A stretch of 64,000 nt of DNA, taken from positions 3,512,655-3,576,654 of the forward strand of contig OX326961.1 in NCBI GenBank assembly GCA_946800325.1, given 5' to 3'. This DNA comes from Luzula sylvatica. Its lineage: Eukaryota > Streptophyta > Magnoliopsida > Poales > Juncaceae. The notes beneath the pieces were generated by a model. That model worked only from the letters and a program-made list of their open reading frames with translations. It did no database searches and was not told where the DNA came from. How positions within the stretch are numbered: position 1 is the stretch's first letter; every line of letters begins with the position of its first letter. Shown here one piece after another: positions 57,455-64,000 of this stretch. The position numbers were made by a program, and so were the translations under genes.

Positions 57455-58117
57455 TAGTGGATTTGTTTTTGTTAGATCAAATTGTGAAAATCACACGAAA
57501 TTTATTCTATAATGTATCTATATGATATTGATCATATCTATATGGGTGGATTTTTGATTTTTCAATTATCTATATGGACTAGGCTCAATGGCCAACATTC
57601 TTGTATGGCCAACGCCGGCCAACGGAGTTAATTTCTCTAAATCGATAATTGAAAATCAAAATCCACCCATATAGATATGATCAATATCATATAAATACAT
57701 TGTAGAATAAATTTCGTGTGATTTTCATAATTTGATGTAACAAAAACAACAACATATTTTACAACCGTTTATTTTGTTCAATTTTTCGATTCCCACGAAG
57801 GAAAACTCGAAATATTATGAAATTTGATCCTAATCCAATCTATATAAATTAAATTGAATCCATCGAAAAAAATTTGAATTTTGCAAGTTATTTTATAATA
57901 AATCATGTCATAAAAAATTTCGACCGTCAATTATTTTACGTGTTATGATGAATATGATAGAAATTTTCATTTTCTATGAAATTAAATCTACAACATTTAT
58001 AAGTGATAAAGAACATATCCATATGGTCGAAATTTTATTTTGATATTTAGATTTAGAGAAATTAGCTTCGTTAGCCGGCGTTGGCCATACAAGGGTGTTG
58101 GCCATTGAGCCTAGCCC

Positions 58118-58126
<9 letters not shown>
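57455..58126. mobile_element. Mutator-like MITE, family C, copy 2, with an inverted partial copy
   Basis: The full element is 57576-58117 (542 bp), left end GGACTAGGCTCAATGGCCAA, right end TTGGCCATTGAGCCTAGCCC. The flanks TATCTATAT and TATATATAT match at 8 of 9 bases. Immediately left, 57455-57572 is the reverse complement of an internal part (about 57636-57755) of the same element, so a truncated inverted copy sits head to head with it. Confidence 0.8.
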
Positions 58127-58127
<1 letters not shown>

Positions 58128-58189
<62 letters not shown>

Positions 58190-58551
58190 CTAACGTACTC
58201 AATTAAGTAAATCACTCAGTGTACTTAAACGCTCTAAGTCGTTGGATTAATCTTAATCACACGCTCTGAGCTCCGATAAAATCGTTTGATGAGATTGTTG
58301 ATATACGGTAACGGAGGCTTTTTTGACGTTATCCTTGTTCCTTACGTACAGACTCTTGCCAAAACAATTATTTCCTCTCCTTTGATGAGATTGTTGATTT
58401 TTCACCATTAGATTTGCATTGAGATTTGTGCATTTAATGATGTGCACAAACTTTCATGATCATCATGAAAAAAATACAAATCTCAATGCAAATCCAATGG
58501 TGAAAAAACATTAAGTACCAAAATGTTAGTACTTAATTAATTAGTTTAGCC

Positions 58552-58649
<98 letters not shown>

Positions 58650-58884
58650 CCTAAGATACTTAATTAAATATCATGAGTTTGATGCTTAGGTTTTTTGGAT
58701 TATTAGATTTGTTTCGAGATTTGTGCATTTAATGATTAGCATAAATTGATAGGGTAATCATTAATCATGAGTATATATATAATTAAAAAGCACAAATCTC
58801 AAAACAAATTCAATAGTAAAAAATTATAAGTACCGAATTCATGATACTTAATTAAGTACCTTAATCATCCTTATATATATATAT

Positions 58885-58965
<81 letters not shown>

Positions 58966-59163
58966 CTAAACTACTTAATTAAATATCAACATTTTGTTAC
59001 TTAATGTTTTTTCACCATTATATTTGTATTGAGATTTGTGCATTTAATGATTTGTACAAACTTTCATGATCGTCATGAAAAAACACAAATCTCAATGCAA
59101 ATTCAATGGTGAAAAAGCGTTAAGTACCAAAATGTTAATACTTAATTAAGTAGTTTAACCTCG

Positions 59164-59230
<67 letters not shown>
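58128..59230. mobile_element. Cluster of three palindromic MITEs within TA/GA microsatellites
   Basis: Three related hairpins lie at about 58392-58555, 58646-58873 and 58964-59164. Each has CACAAATCTCAA on one arm and TTGAGATTTGTGCATTTAAT on the other, plus outer ends with TACTTAATTAAGTA. They are separated by (TA)n tracts (58556-58646, 58873-58928, 59165-59200) and (GA)n or (CA)n tracts. Insertion into TA microsatellites is reported for MITEs such as the rice Micron family; the relation here is by analogy only. Confidence 0.75.
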
Positions 59231-59231
<1 letters not shown>

Positions 59232-59322
59232 TTGTAAGATATATTATATAATTTTTTACATGATTAATATTTTGTACATTTCTTGTCGGGTTAAATTTAT
59301 ATTTTTTCTATCATTATTTATA

Positions 59323-59351
59323 CTAGGAACATACCCGCGCTTCGCTGCGGG
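59323..59351 (-). mobile_element. Helitron 3' terminus, minus strand
   Basis: Read on the minus strand: hairpin CCCGCAGCGAAGCGCGGG (59351-59334), seven bases, then CTAG ending at 59323, followed by T. It nearly equals the terminus at 22308-22337. The element therefore extends rightward from here. Its 5' TC end was not identified; the body may reach 61-62 kb. Confidence 0.7.
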
Positions 59352-60299
59352 TTTAATCATGTAATAAGAAAAATATGCTTTATGTATTTATTAATCAAAA
59401 TAAGAAACGATCATAACCATATAATAGATAACCAAAACAATAAAATTACATGCAAGAAAGATAAACGGGAAGGTCCAGCCGCGGTAACAAATCCAATCAA
59501 ATCTTGTAACGACAAGAGACCATAAGAATATTTGTTTATATAATTCAAAATTAAAAAAAATGACCAATTTGAGTAGAACTAATTATACCAGTCAGCAGTG
59601 TTCTTTTGCCGGCTCTGTGAACAACTTTTCTGAACGGAGTGAAAAAAGCACGTTCTAGAATATGCTTGGGTGGGCAATGAAAGCAGTGATTACTTGGTAG
59701 GAAACGGTAAATTGACATAAGTCTCAAGGAAAGCCATACTGAAATGACAAGAACAAAACAAATGAGTGAAATATATTAAACTTGTTGATCTTAATAGTTG
59801 CACGGTCAGAAAAGTGCCCAATAGTCAAATAATCAAAAGGTGAATTGACATGAGCGCCTTAATGAGACCATACCGAGGCATACTTATTTTTGGACAGAAA
59901 ATTTGGGTACACGACTTTGAAGCTCAAGTAGTTGTTTATGAAATACTTGTTGTCCTTGCTCTAAATGAGCTAAATAATATTAGGGTTTATAAAAGAATAA
60001 ATATGAAATTGTTATAAAGAATTATTTGTTACCTTATAACCAACTCTGAAACCATGATCGTAGCTCGGAGATTGGCTCATATCTCTTCTTTGTCTAGGTA
60101 TCACAACTGGTAGATTATCCAATATCCTAAAATGTCCAAATCAGTAGTTCCACGCATCGAGCTCCGAAGAGCCTTAAAATTCCAAAAATTTGCATACATT
60201 CGCAAGTTATTATCTCCAATTGATCGGCTCCTACACTCGAAACATATACATTCAAATCATTAGAGGATCACAAATTACCTAAACCTCCAGAGGATTAAA
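59352..60299. other. Presumed Helitron body, left part
   Basis: Moderately AT-rich DNA without a recognised domain. I see no Rep/helicase motifs. Confidence 0.3.
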
Positions 60300-61380
60300 T
60301 TACCTAATTATTACCAAGCACGAAGACTCGTATTTTTTTGTCTCCGAAGCTCCTCGCGGTTGCCGTCCCTGCCGGCTTGCCCGCTCATCTGAAAGCCTTG
60401 AATTGGGCTGCCATCGCTTCTCGCTGCAGTTTGTCGCTTCTCCTAAGAGCTTACTTGTTGTGCAATTGATCGAACAGTTTACATGCATGGCCAATTCATC
60501 ATCTCCTTTCCGGGCAAGGTCCAATCGCTATCCCAAAAACAGGAAAAAAATAATAAGACCTAATATGAAAGACGAAAAAAATCAAGAAATCAAGAAAGAT
60601 AAATGAGAGATCGAAGAGCTTACTTTGTGTGTATTTCATCGGACAGTCTGTGCATGTCCAAATCAGCATCTCTTTTCCGAGCAAGCTCCAATCCATTATA
60701 AAAAAAACAGAAAAACAATAATAAGCATCTCCTTTCCTCACTTGCTTGTCGTGCAATCGATCGAACAGCTGACATGCACCGCTGAATTTTTGCACCTCCC
60801 TGAATAATACAGAAAAGATGATATGTCTAAAAAAATAATATGCGGAAAATTCAGTTATTGATTAAATTATCGTAGTATTTTCCAGATAAAGTAATTGGGT
60901 TAATCGCACATTACATAAAAATCAATCATTTCATGCCCAAATTCAGTATCTCCTTTCAGAGCAAACTCCAATCGATACCCAAAAACAGAAAATAAGTAAT
61001 CAAATTGTCGTTTGACAGGGAAAAAAATAGCGAATTCAAATTGGCACACGAACAAATAACGAAATCGAGAAAGAGAGATGATAGATCGAAGAGCTTACTT
61101 GTTGTGCAATTGATCGAACATTCCACACGCATGCCCAATTCAGCACCTCCTTTCCGGGCAAGGTCCAATCGCTACCCTAAAAGCAGAAAAAATAAAAAGA
61201 CCTAATACAGAAGACGAAAAAATAATGAAATGAAGAAAGAGAAATGAGAGATCGAAGAGCTTACTTGGCGTGCATTTCATCGAATAGTCTACATGCATGT
61301 CCAAGTCAGCCTCTCTTTTCCGAGCAAGCTCCAATCCATAACCAAAAAACAGGAAAAAAAAAAAAATCAGCATCCAAAAT
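60300..61380 (-). repeat. Repeated exon-like units (four to six copies)
   Basis: On the minus strand an exon-like unit of about 70 bp recurs near 60530-60455, 60690-60625, 61170-61100 and 61340-61265, with partial copies near 60770-60735 and 60975-60935. Each starts GATTGGA(G/C)CTTGC(T/C)CGGAAA and ends before GTAAGCTC, a good donor, often followed by TTCGATCTMTCAT. The copy at 60690 reads LELARKRDADLDMHRLSDEI without interruption. In the others a 2-base insertion after the MH codons shifts to a frame reading LFDQLHNK or LFDEMHAK. The peptide is not one I recognise. The pattern suggests amplification of an exon with its intron flanks inside a Helitron. Confidence 0.6.
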
Positions 61381-62008
61381 GGCTGAATTTTCGCACCTCC
61401 CTGAAATGGGCCTGTCTATTCTTCGTAGAGGATTGTCTTGTAGTGACTTAATAACCTCTTTACACACATTAGGAGATTAGGAGAGTGACGTATTAGGTCT
61501 CCTAATAATCTCTTTCCTCCATCTGCAAGAGTCATGAATCGTTTTAGATGGAGGAAAAGAATCAATTTAGAACAAATAAAAATCATTATACGACGAGAAA
61601 ATAAATCAGTTTCGAAAACGATTTGTGACTCTTTCAGCATAATATTAAAAGAACCGAAAGAAAAAAGAAAATCAGGAAATACCCAATATTCGGCGGCTAG
61701 AAGCGTCCAGAACCAATCTTGCCTCCTCCTCCTCAAGTACCAATCTTGTGCTCTCTCTTCAGTGCGAAAAATATTTGTTCATCTCTTTTCAGCCTATCTC
61801 TCCGCGCCAGCGCCATGGTAAAGAGATCATTCTCCGCGCCAGCGCCATTGTTTTGACGCCTCCGTTCTTGCGCGATCATTCTCTCTCCGCACCATTCTGA
61901 ATCATGGCTCAATATGGTTTCCTTCTCTCACATTCACACTCAGACATGGCATGGTAAAGAGATATGTTGCCCTTTTTTTTCTCTTTTTGTCAATAGTCAT
62001 CATAGTCA
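61381..62008. other. Leader-like GC-richer region, no intact gene
   Basis: 61690-61910 is GC-richer, with a duplicated CTCCGCGCCAGCGCCAT (61801 and 61833). It resembles a plant 5' UTR or first exon, but no frame continues into a recognisable protein. Confidence 0.3.
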
Positions 62009-62180
62009 TAGTCAATCAAGCACAGTAAAGAGATGTGGGGAGCAGCATGCTTATCCAACAGCGTCTCTCTTTAGGCATGTAGCATATGAGAAAATAGTCA
62101 ATCAAGCACAGTAAAGAGATGTGGGGAGCAGCATGCTTATCCAACAGCGTCTCTCTTTAGGCATGTAGCATATGAGAAAA
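62009..62180. repeat. 86-bp tandem duplication
   Basis: Two adjacent, essentially identical 86-bp units start ATAGTCAATCAAGCACAGTA near 62009 and 62095. Confidence 0.95.
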
Positions 62181-64000
62181 ATGAGGACCAAGATTCATTT
62201 TATCAAAAACGGTATACGTGGCTCACTAAGAAAAGAGTTATTGTCCTTTTAATGGGAGGGTTCAATTTTTCTGCAATTTGCTTTTGGACTTTGGAGTACG
62301 TTTCAGTGGTCAAAATGAAAAGAAAAAAATCAAAGTGTTACATGTTGCTTTCTTGTTGAATTCCGCGATCGGACGTACATAACTGTGAAGTGCTCTCGTC
62401 GGTCTAAAATAAAATAGTATTTAACAAAACTAAAAATATTGCTTCAAAATTTATTATCCGAAGATTACATGTTAATATCAAAATATCCGAAGATTACATT
62501 GTTAATATAAAATATCCGAAGAACATATATTATGCCTAAAATATATATATATATTTTTTAATCTAAAATATAAAAATATTGTTGCGAATCATGATTCAAA
62601 CCACCAATTGGCTAATTTGCCTCCCCCAACACTACCTCCCTTGGTTACTCACACAATGATCTCACAATAAAGTACAGTTTAAAGTTAATTAATTATAAAC
62701 AAAGATTGAACATTTCACGTGCATGTCTGAAAAATCTCAACAATTGTAATTATTCCCTAAAGAAGTGGAAAATATCATGTATGGCCCTAAATTAAAATAT
62801 CAACTATATAATATATATCTTTCTCCATTTGTCTTAAAATGTGCCATCACATTTAACATATATATATATAAAATAACTAAATAATTAGAAGTTGGTGTTC
62901 ATATATATTTTTTCGAATGACGAACTTTTTTTAATCACACATTTATTATTTGATGACAACAAAATTTGAACTTCTTTTAATCACACAATAAAATTTGAAC
63001 TTGAGATTTATGAATTATTATCACACATTTAAATAACAATATAAGGACATAAACGATAATATTAATCTGTTGGTTAATCAGATCTACATGATTTCTATTT
63101 GCATTAAAGCGCACAAACATTTTTTATTTCTGCAAGGATGATTTTTTAATCAAATTTCGTTTTTTTTATATAACTCTGGAATCTTTATGGTTCATTGATA
63201 TCACCATTTTTAGTATAATAACGTGAAATATTTAATTTATTTACGTATTTATTAATTTATATTGAATAAAAAAATTTATAAAAGAAAATTAATAAGGATA
63301 TTTTTGTCAAAATAAAATAAAATTGGATGAAATGTCAAAGTTAACACTAAGGCATTTTTGAAGAATAAAACTTGATTTTTAGGAGGTTTTAGAAGTTGTC
63401 TAAAAATTAGGATTTTTTTTTGACAAATTCCAAAAAAATTAGGGAATTTCTCAAGAATTCCCCTGTATTTTTGAATGATGAATTTTTTTTAATCGCACAT
63501 TTATTATTTGATGAACAAAATTTGAACTTGTGATTTATCAATTATTATACTAGATCGTATCACATATATGAATAATGATACAAGGACAGAAATGATAATA
63601 TTAATATGTTGGTTAATCAGATATATATGATTTCTATTTGCATTAGAGCACACAATTTTTTTTTTTTTTTTACTTATGCAAGGGTGATTTTTCAATCAAA
63701 AATTGTTTTTGTATTTAACTCTTGAATCTTAATGGTTTTTAATGAGTAATGATATATTGATATCACCATAATTTCTCAACAACAAGTCTTGCAACACACC
63801 AAACCCTCATTTGACAACAAATATTTCTGAGGATAATTTTGCAAAAATGCCACTAATATAAAACAAACATATTCATTATTTTATGACCACGTCAAGTATG
63901 CATCTGAGGAATTCAACATTAAACTAACTTAAAATTCTCCCCTAATAATGTATCCAACGTGAAGAAAAGGAACAACTCATCTTCCTCAGTTCCCAAATGC
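62181..64000. repeat. AT-rich region with a 300-bp direct repeat
   Basis: About 62900-63200 and 63467-63770 are related direct repeats (CACATTTATTATTTGATGA..., GTTGGTTAATCAGAT..., TGATTTCTATTTGCATTA...), with several indels. They lack TG...CA ends, primer-binding site or polypurine tract, so they are not evidently LTRs. Around 62460-62530 the phrase ATATCCGAAGA is repeated three times. No gene is visible to the end of the window. Confidence 0.6.

Larger units (their letters stand above)
52985..57466. mobile_element. Composite Pack-type element carrying host gene fragments
   Basis: The left end near 52985-53060 (AAATCCATAAAACGAATCC, then GGAGGGAC) is matched by the inverse of 57394-57466 (AAATCCACTAAACGAATCC, then GTCCCTC), suggesting terminal inverted repeats of a 4.5-kb element. 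Inside are pieces of an E2 gene, a GID8-like gene, two tandem arrays, a telobox run and a nested hAT. No transposase is visible. The right end is disturbed by a rearranged family C MITE, so no target duplication could be confirmed; the boundaries are inferred. Confidence 0.55.

Noticed and set aside
62900..63770. Direct repeats as LTRs of a retrotransposon
   Set aside because: No TG/CA ends, primer-binding site, polypurine tract or internal coding region, and only about 270 bp between them.

Overview
This window is nuclear DNA of a flowering plant, almost certainly a eudicot. The evidence is AT-rich intergenic DNA, genes split by GT-AG introns, and predicted proteins that match plant families along their whole length (CIK/SARK receptor kinases, P-class PPR proteins, NF-YB, MPC2, LTI65/CAP160). 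The DNA between genes is dense with DNA transposons (Mutator-like, hAT, Helitron), LINE debris and microsatellites. All gene models were built by hand from reading frames, splice sites and remembered family sequences. No database search was run.

Layout. 2.4-5.6 kb (+): complete 11-exon LRR receptor kinase of the SARK/CIK type. 5.9-14.5 kb: two near-identical 2.2-kb segments, each with a small divergent NF-YB-like gene (-), separated by a large imperfect palindrome and a tandem 1.3-kb duplication. 16.9-23.0 kb (-): mitochondrial pyruvate carrier MPC2, 108 aa, whose first intron is 5.5 kb and holds about 58 copies of a 38-bp satellite with higher-order structure, a Helitron end and a 64-bp triplet array. 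26.5-28.4 kb (-): folate-biopterin transporter. 30.2-34.0 kb: ecdysoneless/SGT1 (-) and the tRNA m1A58 methyltransferase TRM61 (+), head to head over a 382-bp shared promoter. 34.1-37.1 kb (-): BFA2-like chloroplast PPR protein with an internal two-motif duplication. 38.8-40.9 kb (-): Pol I factor TAF1B/Rrn7, with a hAT element 40 bp before its ATG. 41.8-45.5 kb: a Pack-MULE carrying part of a tonoplast sugar transporter gene, abutting a MULE MITE. 48.1-50.3 kb (-): LTI65/CAP160-like stress protein. 53.0-57.5 kb: a composite element carrying pieces of an E2 ubiquitin-conjugating gene and a GID8-like gene. 58-64 kb: palindromic MITEs embedded in TA microsatellites, a Helitron end, and a block of repeated exon-like units.

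The intact genes are ordinary housekeeping, signalling and stress genes and form no operon-like system. The unusual biology lies in genome dynamics: several transposons keep exact target-site duplications, two elements have captured host gene fragments with introns, a young NF-YB pair sits beside a hairpin-forming palindrome, and a satellite array lies inside a mitochondrial carrier intron.
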